This document shows, piece after piece, positions 9,447-17,680 of a stretch of 51,165 nt of DNA; position 1 is the first letter of the stretch; every line of letters starts with the position of its first letter. The translations under genes and the position numbers were made by a program. A model generated the notes under the pieces. That model was not told the origin of the DNA. It saw only the letters and a program-made list of their open reading frames with translations, and made no database searches. The stretch covers positions 105,623 to 156,787 of the forward strand of contig MEPO01000011.1 of the NCBI GenBank assembly GCA_001769805.1, read 5' to 3'. The DNA comes from Bdellovibrionales bacterium GWA1_52_35. GTDB taxonomy: Bacteria; Bdellovibrionota; UBA1018.

Positions 9447-10202
9447 TCAACCTCCGAGCGGCTCTCGGTGCGGAGCCGCCCCGGCGTCAACATCCCAGAG
9501 CAAATAGGATTTGTGAATTCGCGGATACCCCAGATTGTAATAGTGACCGGTATTCACAGCGCTTTCAATTTCCTGTTCATCCAAGTCATGGCAATGCCCC
9601 AAAACCACAAGCGCATAACCTTCGGAGATTTTTTCCTCCGCAAAAGCATGAAAAATCCGGCGCAGTCGCTTGCGACGCGAAGGAGAGAGCTGATCTGACA
9701 ATATTGGTTTTCGGACTTTGCCGTAACTGCTCGATTTTTTGCCGATGAACCCAACTAATTTTTCCGGCATGACTTCAATAGCCGCCTTTAAAGCCAGACT
9801 TCTGAAAGCACCCCGCAGCAGACGATAACCATAATCTTCGCGGTCCACCAGGTCTCCATGAGCGACGTAAATTTTCCTGCCTGCGACCTCCAACTGAAGC
9901 TCGCTCGAATGCACGTGAACGTTCTTCATCCCTCTGAAAGTCTGCTTCATCAGGAAGTCGTGATTTCCCTCAATGTAATGAGTCACCGCTCCGCGAACGC
10001 CGACCTCGCGCAGGGCCTCCAGAAATTCAGAATATTCACGACTGAAGCTTTCTTTGGAACCAATGAACAGATCAAAAATATCACCCGCCAGAACGAGCAC
10101 GTCCCCGGGCTGCAGGTGATCCCGGAGCAAGTTCAGCAAAATTTTATAGAGAGGATCAGAAACTCCCTCGATGTGCAGGTCCGAGAGGAAATGAATTTTC
10201 AT
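9447..10202 (-). CDS. lpxH: LpxH-like UDP-2,3-diacylglucosamine diphosphatase (metallophosphoesterase)
   Basis: A 251-residue calcineurin-like metallophosphoesterase with the complete dinuclear metal set: SDLH (7-10), GDIFD (40-44), GNHD (79-82), HGD (115-117) and GHCH (202-205). GDIFD and GN(R/H)DF are typical of LpxH, which hydrolyses UDP-2,3-diacylglucosamine to lipid X in lipid A synthesis at the inner leaflet. Length agrees with LpxH (about 240). LpxH-like paralogues of unknown substrate exist, so the symbol is tentative. The gene lies 17 bp after the FlaG-like gene and 3 bp before the GT39 gene on the same strand, suggesting one transcript. Confidence 0.75.
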   Translation of the reverse strand: MKIHFLSDLHIEGVSDPLYKILLNLLRDHLQPGDVLVLAGDIFDLFIGSKESFSREYSEFLEALREVGVRGAVTHYIEGNHDFLMKQTFRGMKNVHVHSSELQLEVAGRKIYVAHGDLVDREDYGYRLLRGAFRSLALKAAIEVMPEKLVGFIGKKSSSYGKVRKPILSDQLSPSRRKRLRRIFHAFAEEKISEGYALVVLGHCHDLDEQEIESAVNTGHYYNLGYPRIHKSYLLWDVDAGAAPHREPLGG

Positions 10203-10219
10203 AACTTGGGATAACGAGC

Positions 10220-10588
10220 TTAGAACTTTTGATCAAGGATTTTTCCGCGAGGGCGGCCATCGCGGGCGGCTTCACGGAGCTGAATGAACTCTTCGCCCGT
10301 GAATTGCCGGACAACGGCACCACGGCCATCTTTTAATACCACTTTGAGCCCCGGACCCTGTCCTGTAACGGAGGCGCTGAGTCCGTTAGCGCGATTTTGT
10401 TCATCGGTTTGAAAAGCGGAGATGGCGTCGACAACCTTTTGCTCGGTGACCTGATAGGTTGGCTTCTCTTCTTCTTTCTTTTTGGAGTCCTTCTGCTGCT
10501 TGCGACCCTGATTGTCATCATGGCGATCGGGACGGTCGCGGACCGTTTCAAGCGTGCGAATCGGGGTTTGAATGAAACCGAGTTTCAC
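10220..10588 (-). CDS. FlaG-like flagellar protein
   Basis: The protein has 122 residues when started at the GTG at 10588, which is preceded by GGAGGA at 7-bp spacing. The longer open frame would begin inside the T-run of the flagellin terminator and is unlikely. The N-terminal third is highly charged (KQQKDSKKKEEEK) and probably disordered. The C-terminal part (GLKVVLKDGRGAVVRQFTGEEF) resembles the FlaG core, where a conserved hydrophobic stretch ends in V(I)RQ(I/F)P/TxEE. FlaG proteins are encoded next to flagellin genes and influence filament length. Position directly downstream of a flagellin supports the call. Function is inferred. Confidence 0.6.
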   Translation of the reverse strand: MKLGFIQTPIRTLETVRDRPDRHDDNQGRKQQKDSKKKEEEKPTYQVTEQKVVDAISAFQTDEQNRANGLSASVTGQGPGLKVVLKDGRGAVVRQFTGEEFIQLREAARDGRPRGKILDQKF

Positions 10589-10660
10589 TTGGACTTCCTC
10601 CACCTTACTGATCGGAAGAGCGTCTGGAATCTTTAATTCTCTCACGCCGCGCCGCAACAC

Positions 10661-10692
10661 AAAAACCCCCAGGAGCTCGGCACTCCTGGGGG
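10661..10692 (-). terminator. Rho-independent terminator after flagellin 1
   Basis: On the minus strand a perfect 10-bp GC-rich stem, CCCCCAGGAG/CTCCTGGGGG (arms 10683-10692 and 10666-10675), encloses a 7-base loop and is followed by TTTTT (10665-10661). It lies 66 bp past the flagellin stop and insulates it from the FlaG-like gene. Confidence 0.9.
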
Positions 10693-10757
10693 GGGCTTAA
10701 GTGAACCTAAAGACCCAATGTCTGTAGATTCGGGCGCATTTGTTACAGCCGGCCGTT

Positions 10758-11591
10758 TTACAGGAGTTTCAAGGCACCCATGGGGGCGCTATTGGCCTGT
10801 GCCAATACCGAGATACCAGCTGACTGCAGGATGTTGCCACGGACAAGTTCCGAGGTCTCCGCCGCGATGTCCGTATCAGCGATACGGGACCGGGCTTGTG
10901 ACAGGTTCTCTTTGGCAATACCCAAGTTATTGACCGTTGCGTGCAGTTTGTTCTGCATTGCACCTAGACGTGCACGTGAATTAAACACCCTGCCGATTGC
11001 ATCGTCGACTTTGTCGATCGCCTCACGAGCGCCATCGATTGTCGAATAATCCATGCCATCAATGCCGAGTGCTTGGGCACGAACATCGTTTTCAGAGGTG
11101 TTGAATTGAATGCGATCCGCTTCATCATTTCGAGTGCCAACCTGGAACTCAAGAGTGTCCTTGCTGGATTGACCATTCAGAAGCGGCGTTCCGTTAAAAG
11201 TAGTGACATTCGCGATGCGATCCACTTCCTGCATCAAGCTTTGTACTTCCTGATTGATATAGCCTCGTTCTTTATCGCCAATCGTATCGGAAGCAGCCTG
11301 AACGCTGAGTTCACGCATGCGAATCATGATATTGCCGATTTCGCTAAGACCGCCCTCTGCAACCTGAGCAAAGGAGATACCATCGTTCGCATTCCGCTCA
11401 GCTTGGGTCATGGAACGGACCTGTGCGCGCAGATTTTCGCTGATGGATAATCCAGCGGCATCATCCCCGGCTTGAGTAATCCTCTGACCGGAGGATAAGC
11501 GCTGATAGACTTTCGACTGTTCTTCACTGGTACGAGTGAGCGAGCGGTTAGCAGAAATGGCAGCCATGTTTGTATTAATTCTTAAGCCCAT
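10758..11591 (-). CDS. fliC: Flagellin 1
   Basis: A 277-residue flagellin with the conserved D0/D1 ends: MGLRINTNMAAISANRSL at the N-terminus, LSSGQRITQAGDDAAGLSIS and ANDGISFAQVAEGGLSEI in the first half, and the C-terminal sequence NILQSAGISVLAQANSAPMGALKLL. There is essentially no D2/D3 variable domain, so the filament surface would be minimal. It is exported unfolded by the flagellar type III system. A sigma-28-like promoter lies about 275 bp upstream and a strong terminator follows. A second flagellin of the same length is encoded upstream in the same orientation, suggesting a multi-flagellin filament. Confidence 0.97.
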   Translation of the reverse strand: MGLRINTNMAAISANRSLTRTSEEQSKVYQRLSSGQRITQAGDDAAGLSISENLRAQVRSMTQAERNANDGISFAQVAEGGLSEIGNIMIRMRELSVQAASDTIGDKERGYINQEVQSLMQEVDRIANVTTFNGTPLLNGQSSKDTLEFQVGTRNDEADRIQFNTSENDVRAQALGIDGMDYSTIDGAREAIDKVDDAIGRVFNSRARLGAMQNKLHATVNNLGIAKENLSQARSRIADTDIAAETSELVRGNILQSAGISVLAQANSAPMGALKLL

Positions 11592-11670
11592 ACGATTTCT
11601 CCAATTTAGGACAAGGCCCCCCGTGAACGCAGTGCGTCATTTTTGGGGTAGTCTTTCCCGGTTAATGCCA

Positions 11671-11691
11671 CGAACGAGGTTAATTCGTTCG
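11671..11691. repeat. Inverted repeat in flagellin 1 leader
   Basis: CGAACGA (11671-11677) and TCGTTCG (11685-11691) flank a 7-base loop within the untranslated leader of flagellin 1, about 80 bp before its start codon. It could form an RNA hairpin or be a protein site. No T-run follows on either strand, so it is not an obvious terminator. Confidence 0.4.
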
Positions 11692-11866
11692 AAGGCCGAG
11701 TTTTGATTTATAAAAACGTCTGTGTGTTGGAGTTCGCTACAGCTTCAGAGAAGATCTGGCCAACAAGCCCGATCTAAAAGAACCGCCTAGTGCAACAGCA
11801 AGGTACATTCGGCAGACGTCGTCAGATACTCTGGAGGCCCATCCTCCTTCGTGCCTGACAACCTAC

Positions 11867-11893
11867 CTATCGGTGCACCGCGTAATTACTTGA
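11867..11893 (-). promoter_or_regulatory. Sigma-28 (FliA)-like promoter of flagellin 1
   Basis: On the minus strand TCAAGTAA (11893-11886), an 11-base spacer and ACCGATAG (11874-11867) match the FliA consensus TAAAGTTT-N11-GCCGATAA with exact spacing. It predicts a leader of roughly 270 bases before flagellin 1. The rest of the 11592-12072 gap holds the leader, an inverted repeat and two hairpins; I see no gene in it. Confidence 0.6.
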
Positions 11894-11999
11894 GCATTGC
11901 GCTCCAGTATTAACAATTCGCTGAGTAAAATTCGGTCGACTCGAGATAAGTCTTTGAAGAATTTGAAGAATAAAAATAGCCAAGATTTTCTCATACAGT

Positions 12000-12050
12000 C
12001 CATTTTCAGAAGAAAATGGACCGTGGGGCGGAACTAAATCCGCCCCACGG
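12000..12050 (-). terminator. Tandem hairpins (terminator) after flagellin 2
   Basis: A perfect 12-bp stem (CCGTGGGGCGGA 12021-12032 with TCCGCCCCACGG 12039-12050) is followed on the minus strand by a second 8-bp hairpin (CCATTTTC 12000-12007, GAAAATGG 12012-12019). The T-rich arm of the second hairpin serves as a weak T-tract. It starts 22 bp after the flagellin 2 stop. Confidence 0.75.
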
Positions 12051-12072
12051 CTGGTGTATGAGAAGAACAGAA

Positions 12073-12906
12073 TTACCCGATCAGCTTGAGGGCGAGCGTG
12101 TTATTCTGATTGGCTTGACTGAGGACCGAAGTACCGGCTTGAGACAGAATGTTCTGTTTCGTGAGCTCCGCCGTTTCTGACGCCATATCGACATCATAGA
12201 TCCGGCTGCGGGCTGCCGACAGGTTCTCGTCATAGATGTTCAGGTTGGCAACAGTGGCCTGCAACCTGTTCTGCAAGGCGCCCATTTCGGCGCGATTTGC
12301 AGAGAGCGTGCTGATCGCAGTATCAATCGCGGTCAGGTTGTTTTGAGCAGAAACCTTGTCTTTTACAGACATGGTGCCAATACCCAGATGTTCAGTTGTG
12401 ACGTTGGTCTTGGACGGATCGTATTGGAACCGGTCCAAGGCAATATCATTGCCCACACCGACCTGGATTTCCAGGTTTTCGCCTTCGCCGTTCAACAGTT
12501 TGTGACCGTTGAATTCCGTCGATTTCGAAATGCGATCCACTTCAGAGTGAAGCTGTTGCACTTCCTTGTCGATGAAGCCGCGTTCCGTATCACTGATCGT
12601 GTCGGAAGCTGCCTGAATCGACAGTTCACGAAAACGAACCAGAATGTTACCAATCTCGTTCATTCCACCTTCAGCAGTCTGAATCATCGAAATACCGTCA
12701 TTCGCATTACGTACATCTTGACGGATCGACCGGACCTGACTCCGCATTCTGTCAGAAATCGCCAAACCTGCGGCGTCATCAGCGGCGCGAGTGATACGAG
12801 CACCCGAAGCCATTTTTTCTAATGATGCTTTCTGTGCACCATTGGTTATGCCCAAATTACGTTGAGCAGCAAGAGACTGAACGTTAGTCGCAATTCTAAG
12901 ACCCAT
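12073..12906 (-). CDS. fliC: Flagellin 2
   Basis: A 277-residue flagellin. The start is the ATG at 12906, preceded by GGAGGT 4 bases away, giving the canonical MGLRIATNVQSLAAQ. An upstream in-frame ATG (12924) would add MYLEVC and overlaps this site. D0/D1 motifs are present (ASGARITRAADDAAGLAISD, ANDGISMIQTAEGGMNEIG, and the C-terminal NILSQAGTSVLSQANQ). Like flagellin 1 it lacks an extended variable domain. The middle region differs from flagellin 1, so these are diverged paralogues rather than a recent duplication. A sigma-28-like promoter lies about 195 bp upstream. Confidence 0.97.
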   Translation of the reverse strand: MGLRIATNVQSLAAQRNLGITNGAQKASLEKMASGARITRAADDAAGLAISDRMRSQVRSIRQDVRNANDGISMIQTAEGGMNEIGNILVRFRELSIQAASDTISDTERGFIDKEVQQLHSEVDRISKSTEFNGHKLLNGEGENLEIQVGVGNDIALDRFQYDPSKTNVTTEHLGIGTMSVKDKVSAQNNLTAIDTAISTLSANRAEMGALQNRLQATVANLNIYDENLSAARSRIYDVDMASETAELTKQNILSQAGTSVLSQANQNNTLALKLIG

Positions 12907-13100
12907 ACACACCTCCAGATACACTCCTGCAGTCGGGACGTGGATACACCAGTTTCCACACCCTCCCCTTGGGAGAGATCTATTTATTTAAATTTGGCAG
13001 GAATTTGCTGTACCCCTGCCGAAGACCAACTCAAGGACCCACTCCCCAAGCTGGTTTACCGATCTTAGGACCACTCCTATGATCAGTTCTTTCACATAGC

Positions 13101-13127
13101 TAATCGGTCAGGTATTAAATTACTTTA
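13101..13127 (-). promoter_or_regulatory. Sigma-28 (FliA)-like promoter of flagellin 2
   Basis: On the minus strand TAAAGTAA (13127-13120), an 11-base spacer and ACCGATTA (13108-13101) match TAAAGTTT-N11-GCCGATAA closely and share AAGTAA and ACCGAT with the flagellin 1 promoter. The predicted leader to the start codon at 12906 is about 190 bases. Confidence 0.75.
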
Positions 13128-13192
13128 GACTTTTTCACTCAACTATTTAGAGCTTGAATGCGCCCGCGTTGCGCAATGCGTGAAGTCTATAT

Positions 13193-14122
13193 TTACAAGG
13201 GGTAAATCAAGTTGGCTGCTTTATATGGGTCAATTTTTTTTTCAAGTGCCTGCGACAAGATCTGCTGGCTTTCCGTTGTTTTCAATGACGCCTGAAGCTT
13301 TTCGTGAAGCTTTTCGATCAGGATTTCGGTGATTTCCTTCTCAAGTGAAATGAGAGTCTTCTTTTTACCCTCACCCGAGAACTGCAGATAGGCCTGATGG
13401 CTCTGAATCGCGCTCATCAACTCACTCACGCCGTGGTTGCGATTGGCTTCGGTCTTCTGAACAGGAATGGTCCAGTCTTCCGGGGTAGGAGTTGCGAGAG
13501 CCACCATGTTCACCAGCTCACGTGCCATCTGGTCGGCTTCGGGGCGATCACATTTGTTCACGACAAATACATCGGCTATTTCCAGCAGCCCGGCTTTCAT
13601 GATCTGGATGGAGTCACCACTCTCAGGAACCAGAATGACAATTACGGTTTGCGCCAGTTGAAGAATATCGAGTTCAGTCTGACCAACGCCGGCCGTTTCG
13701 ACCAGAACTACATCAAAGCCTGCAGCGTCGAGGACCATCACGACTTCTTTCGTCGCGTGCGACAAACCACCTTGCTTGCCCCGGGTTCCCAGCGAGCGGA
13801 TGTAAACACCTTCATCTGATGAGTGCTGCTGCATCCGAATCCGATCGCCTAAAATCGCGCCACCGGAAAAAGGACTCGAAGGATCCACTGCAACGATTGC
13901 CACGCTCTTACCCTGTGTCCTGTAGAAAGCGGTCAAGCGATCAACAAGAGTCGACTTGCCCGCCCCCGGTGGTCCGGTGATCCCAAGAATCTGCGCTTTG
14001 CCCGTGCGCGGAAAAACCAACTCCATGATCCTGGGCAAATCTTTCCCACGGCTCTCGACTTTTGAAATTACTCGAGCAAGAGCAAACCTTTGGCCCGCGA
14101 GCATTTGTTCAACAAGCTGCAT
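13193..14122 (-). CDS. meaB: MeaB/ArgK-type G3E GTPase (methylmalonyl-CoA mutase chaperone-like)
   Basis: A 309-residue P-loop GTPase. Numbered from the ATG at 14122, it shows Walker A GPPGAGKS (50-57), VDPSSPFSGGAILGDRIRM (79-97), ETAGVGQTE (142-150) and NKCD (189-192). MeaB proteins protect and reload B12-dependent acyl-CoA mutases such as methylmalonyl-CoA mutase. No mutase gene is visible here. The open frame extends to a TTG at 14158, and neither start has a clear ribosome-binding site. The ATG is preferred because MQLVEQMLAGQRFALARVIS aligns with typical MeaB N-termini. It lies divergent from the M48 peptidase gene and upstream of flagellin 2 on the same strand. Confidence 0.88.
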   Translation of the reverse strand: MQLVEQMLAGQRFALARVISKVESRGKDLPRIMELVFPRTGKAQILGITGPPGAGKSTLVDRLTAFYRTQGKSVAIVAVDPSSPFSGGAILGDRIRMQQHSSDEGVYIRSLGTRGKQGGLSHATKEVVMVLDAAGFDVVLVETAGVGQTELDILQLAQTVIVILVPESGDSIQIMKAGLLEIADVFVVNKCDRPEADQMARELVNMVALATPTPEDWTIPVQKTEANRNHGVSELMSAIQSHQAYLQFSGEGKKKTLISLEKEITEILIEKLHEKLQASLKTTESQQILSQALEKKIDPYKAANLIYPL

Positions 14123-14230
14123 ACATTTGGGTCTAGGACGAAATTGCCCAGGAAGCAAGTCGGTTTAATAGTGATTATTCAAGCGTTTTGCCGTTATTTC
14201 CGATCAGCTTCTCAGGGAGAACCAAGCGCC

Positions 14231-15481
14231 ATGGAAGCCGACGCTCAAAAATTTACAATCACGATCCAGGGACTGGCCGTACTCAGTGCAATACCGCTCG
14301 TTGGTTTCGCACTTTGGTCGGACTATTACGGCCGCCGCCTTGAAAAGCTCAAAACGGAAAAAGAAGGATTCGACAAGGAACTGGAATCAGCGCGCATCCG
14401 GCTGGCCAGTGTCTCCGTCATCATCTTCCAATTGATTCTGCTCTTCGGTTCGGTCGAGCTTCGCCGCTCCCACGCCTTGGCGGTGAATGGCATTCTTGTT
14501 TCTGCCGTACTGATTCAAGGCTGGATGCAGGCCCTCGCCGAAAGAAAACTCGGACTGCCGCAGGCCAATTTGAAAGAACAGTTCAAAAGAAATCTTCTGG
14601 GTCTGCTCTGGATCAGCACCAGTGTCCTGGGTTACATCACCGTCGTCCTGGCCTGCACCGCGCTTTTTGGCTGGTTCGGACAGGTGCTTGGCGTTTCCAA
14701 AGCCGCGGGTTTCATATTTACCTCCGTGGGTGCAATCTCCGGCCTTATTGGAGGCATGGCTCTCAACTTTGCGCTGGCTCCTATTCATTTGCGCAAGCTG
14801 ATTCCATCCACCCCACTCGAGGCCGAATACCCCATTCTGGCTGAACACTGCCGCCAGGCCTTCCGGTCCTGCGGACTCGCCACGCCGGCTCTTCTTTTAA
14901 TGGCTGCTACAAACAGCCGCGGAACAACTGCATTCATCAGCGGGTTTCGCTGGGGAAGAGGACCGTTCAGGCCGGCATTGTTCATTTCGCGTGAGCTGAT
15001 CGAGAAACTCACGCCCGCGGAAGTTCAGGCAGTCATCTTTCATGAAATGGCCCACGTCCTTTTAAATCATATGGCCAAGCGCTTCCTGTTCTCTTCGTCA
15101 TTGGTGGCTGGCCTCACTATCGCGGGCGTTGCGCTCACGTTGCTTGCCAACCGAATTTTTCCCGCAGATGCAACCACCCAGCAGCTCACCTCGATTCTGG
15201 CACTCATCAGCTTTTTTGGAGCTTTCCGCTGGATTGGCCATCAGAGCCAGAAGCAGGAGGTTGAAGCGGATTATTTCGCGGTCACCCGGCTGACTGTTGA
15301 TCTGAAGGTATTTGCGGCGACGTTAAGGAAGCTGGACAATCTCAACGGAGTCAATCCGGACCATTCTGGAAGAATGCATCCTTCGACCGAACTGAGGATT
15401 GCCGTCCTGGAACACGTGCTCGGCAGCCCCAAGTTGAATAAGATCAAGTCGGATCAGGATTCGGATCAAAGGGCGGCCTGA
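14231..15481 (+). CDS. M48-family membrane metallopeptidase
   Basis: A 416-residue inner-membrane protein. Hydrophobic segments near the N-terminus and in the middle flank a gluzincin zinc site: HEMAH (271-275), with the third ligand probably E343 in QEVEADYFA. This arrangement matches M48 peptidases such as HtpX and its relatives, which process or degrade membrane proteins with the active site facing the cytoplasm. The start at 14231 has GGAG about 11 bases upstream. A longer frame from 14090 overlaps meaB and is not preferred. The stop is directly adjacent to the convergent lipoprotein stop. Substrate is unknown. Confidence 0.8.
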   Translation: MEADAQKFTITIQGLAVLSAIPLVGFALWSDYYGRRLEKLKTEKEGFDKELESARIRLASVSVIIFQLILLFGSVELRRSHALAVNGILVSAVLIQGWMQALAERKLGLPQANLKEQFKRNLLGLLWISTSVLGYITVVLACTALFGWFGQVLGVSKAAGFIFTSVGAISGLIGGMALNFALAPIHLRKLIPSTPLEAEYPILAEHCRQAFRSCGLATPALLLMAATNSRGTTAFISGFRWGRGPFRPALFISRELIEKLTPAEVQAVIFHEMAHVLLNHMAKRFLFSSSLVAGLTIAGVALTLLANRIFPADATTQQLTSILALISFFGAFRWIGHQSQKQEVEADYFAVTRLTVDLKVFAATLRKLDNLNGVNPDHSGRMHPSTELRIAVLEHVLGSPKLNKIKSDQDSDQRAA

Positions 15482-16348
15482 CTATTGTACAGGCGCTTCG
15501 ATCGCGGGGAACCACTCAGGAGCCACTGGTTCTGCTGAAGCCGAAACAGCGGGTTCTGAAGCGGGCACCCGCTCAGCCTGCGGCGCTGTCGTTGTCTCTA
15601 TAATCGCAGCAGTGGCTGTCGCCGGCTCTGCACTTGCTGAATCCGAGATCGGCTCCGAGAAAATCTTTTTCACCTCAGCACCCGCGACGGCATCCGTCGA
15701 AAGCTTCACGATTCCGTATTTTTCCAGAATCGTGGTCTGGGGGGTCGGATCCCGCCAGAGGCCAAACGGATTGGCGACCTGGACCAGCTCAGAAGTACCT
15801 TCCGGAGAAAGATCCATTCGGCGGAAAAACACCCACTCACTGATTCTCCGGTAATGCACTATTGCCCAGCGCAGATAACGGGAATCATGATATTCAGCCA
15901 GAAACCCGCGCGCCACCGGAACCAAAAAAAGATAGGTGTCGATTGCCTTCTTCTGGCGCTCATCTATGTAGGACGAAGTTTTCAGCGTCTCCTCGAGTTC
16001 GAGAAGTTTTCCATAATAGCACCAGTGATAACCCACAGGATCCCGCTTCACGAGCTCCCGCGCGGCCTGCCGTCGCTCATCTTCACTTGTGGTCAAGGAA
16101 CGAATTTTAGCAAAATCGGCATCACATTTTTTCAAACTTTCAGGCGTCGGGGCATCAGGAACAAGCATAATGCCGCGCAGATCTCCCAGATCGGTCCCGA
16201 CCGGATGAGGAACCTGCACATAAGGCGGTGGCTTAGCAACAGGGGCTGGAGCTGGTGTCAGCTGGGTAGTAGAACAGCCCCCGATCCCGGTCACCCAACC
16301 GGTAATGAGCGCAGTACATAGGATCCACTGGGTAAGATTCGCCTTCAT
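15482..16348 (-). CDS. Hypothetical lipoprotein
   Basis: A 288-residue protein with a type II signal peptide; the lipobox ends in IGGC at about residue 25. A Thr/Pro/Ala linker and a helical middle region (about residues 60-200) with several aromatic residues follow. The C-terminus is Ala/Pro/Glu-rich and probably disordered. I recognise no family. It lies next to, but on the opposite strand from, the motor-like operon. About 150 bp separate the two start codons, so shared regulation and an envelope role with that operon are possible but unproven. Its stop codon abuts the stop of the M48 gene. Confidence 0.65.
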   Translation of the reverse strand: MKANLTQWILCTALITGWVTGIGGCSTTQLTPAPAPVAKPPPYVQVPHPVGTDLGDLRGIMLVPDAPTPESLKKCDADFAKIRSLTTSEDERRQAARELVKRDPVGYHWCYYGKLLELEETLKTSSYIDERQKKAIDTYLFLVPVARGFLAEYHDSRYLRWAIVHYRRISEWVFFRRMDLSPEGTSELVQVANPFGLWRDPTPQTTILEKYGIVKLSTDAVAGAEVKKIFSEPISDSASAEPATATAAIIETTTAPQAERVPASEPAVSASAEPVAPEWFPAIEAPVQ

Positions 16349-16434
16349 CTCAATGCTTCATCGGCAAATATGACCTAGTACATGAACCTATTTTAGCTGA
16401 CGCACAGCGCAGTCCCCACATTTTTCAAACAAAT

Positions 16435-16461
16435 TCAAGAGACTCAACTGAATACCGAAAA
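16435..16461 (+). promoter_or_regulatory. Candidate sigma-28-like promoter of the motor-like operon
   Basis: TCAAGAGA (16435-16442), an 11-base spacer and ACCGAAAA (16454-16461) have the same geometry and share TCAAG and ACCGA with the flagellin 1 promoter in this window. It would start transcription near 16468, about 28 bases before the ATG at 16496. The -10 match is 6 of 8 and the -35 is weaker. Confidence 0.35.
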
Positions 16462-16495
16462 GCAAGTGAGGAAGGAACCTCCACTAAAAGTTCTT

Positions 16496-17671
16496 ATGAA
16501 AAACAGGATCGTAAAAAATGCATTTTTGAACTTCTTCTCTGACGGCGTGAAGCTCGCCGCTTTTGCGATTATTACCGCACCAGCACTGATGATCGGTCTT
16601 GCTTCGCATGCTGCCGACAAGAACACTGTCGCTCCCGTATCACCTCCCTCGGTCAATAAAGAGGGTGAGCGAAATTTCTATGAAGTACTCGACGACCTTC
16701 TGGGCGATTTTGAATATGATCTGAAAAACGGAAATGTCTACGGCCTGAAGGATGTCGCTATCCGCAATATCGCCACGAGCGAGAATATTCCTCCTTCTTT
16801 CAGGAATCATCTAGAACTGCTCATTACTGAGCGAATTCTGAAAAACTCCAAATCGCGGATCATTCAATGCCTACCCTGCCGCTCCAAGCGCACGACGCTG
16901 AATGGTGACCAGGTGGTCATCACGTCTCCGGATACAAATCCGCTGGAACTTTCCCGGATCGCGAAGATGTCAGGCATCGCGCATTTCTTCGATGCATCTT
17001 TTTCGTACCAGCCATCGGGAATGGTGCTTTCAATGTTTATTGCCGAACCGGAGTCAGGTTCAATCATCTGGTCCCGAAGCTACAACTCCGAAACTTCGCG
17101 AGCTTCGGCTTTTCGCCGCGGCGTGGATTACTCTCAACTCGATGACGCCAGACGGGCTACCGAATATGCACCGACTATTCAGTACCGTATCGGGATCGGC
17201 TACATGTATGAACCCAATATTCTGGCACGTACCGGCTGCCTGAGCTTGGGGTTCCGCGCCATGGAACGTTATGACAACCGCAAAAAGGAAGTCGGCTTCT
17301 CCGCCGAGTATCTAAAGGATGCCTCCACTATTGTCGGCACCCCAACGGCCGCCGCGGCCAGCACTGCAACAACCAATCTGTATTCGGGGATTAACCTGAC
17401 CCTCCTCTTTGTTCACGGCTGGAACCTGATCGGGGACGAGGAGAACTATAACAAAGTTCGCGGAAGCGTGTCCTTCGGGGTGGGCGGAACGTATGCCTCC
17501 GGATTTTTGGGCGGCCTGTTCCGCGGGTCCTATGAGTGGCGCCTCGGGAAACACTATTCAGTCAACACGAACCTCGGTTACCGGCCGGCGTCGACGGCAG
17601 TCCTTTCCACCTCAACGACCCAGGCGGTATCCGGATTGGAATACGGCCTCGCCGTGAACATGCTGTTTTAG
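16496..17671 (+). CDS. Secreted protein: FlgO-like domain plus C-terminal outer-membrane barrel
   Basis: A 391-residue protein with a signal peptide (hydrophobic stretch about residues 20-38, ending SHAADK). Residues 50-190 look like an FlgO/lipoprotein-synthase-type alpha/beta domain: VAIRNIATSENI..., a TERILKN helix, a LSRIAKMSGIAHFFDASF strand and ESGSIIWSRSY. FlgO-like proteins are envelope proteins of flagellated Vibrio. The remainder is strand-rich and ends GLAVNMLF, as in outer-membrane barrels. It is the first gene of the motor-like operon, 9 bp before the TPR lipoprotein. The ATG at 16496 is preferred over an in-frame GTG at 16466, although its nearest purine run is about 18 bases away. 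Family placement is tentative. Confidence 0.6.
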   Translation: MKNRIVKNAFLNFFSDGVKLAAFAIITAPALMIGLASHAADKNTVAPVSPPSVNKEGERNFYEVLDDLLGDFEYDLKNGNVYGLKDVAIRNIATSENIPPSFRNHLELLITERILKNSKSRIIQCLPCRSKRTTLNGDQVVITSPDTNPLELSRIAKMSGIAHFFDASFSYQPSGMVLSMFIAEPESGSIIWSRSYNSETSRASAFRRGVDYSQLDDARRATEYAPTIQYRIGIGYMYEPNILARTGCLSLGFRAMERYDNRKKEVGFSAEYLKDASTIVGTPTAAAASTATTNLYSGINLTLLFVHGWNLIGDEENYNKVRGSVSFGVGGTYASGFLGGLFRGSYEWRLGKHYSVNTNLGYRPASTAVLSTSTTQAVSGLEYGLAVNMLF

Positions 17672-17680
17672 GAGAACGAT

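Noticed and set aside
14387..14848. Minus-strand open frame inside the M48 gene
   Set aside because: It is antisense to a gene with clear zinc-site motifs, lacks domains, and its composition mirrors the coding strand.
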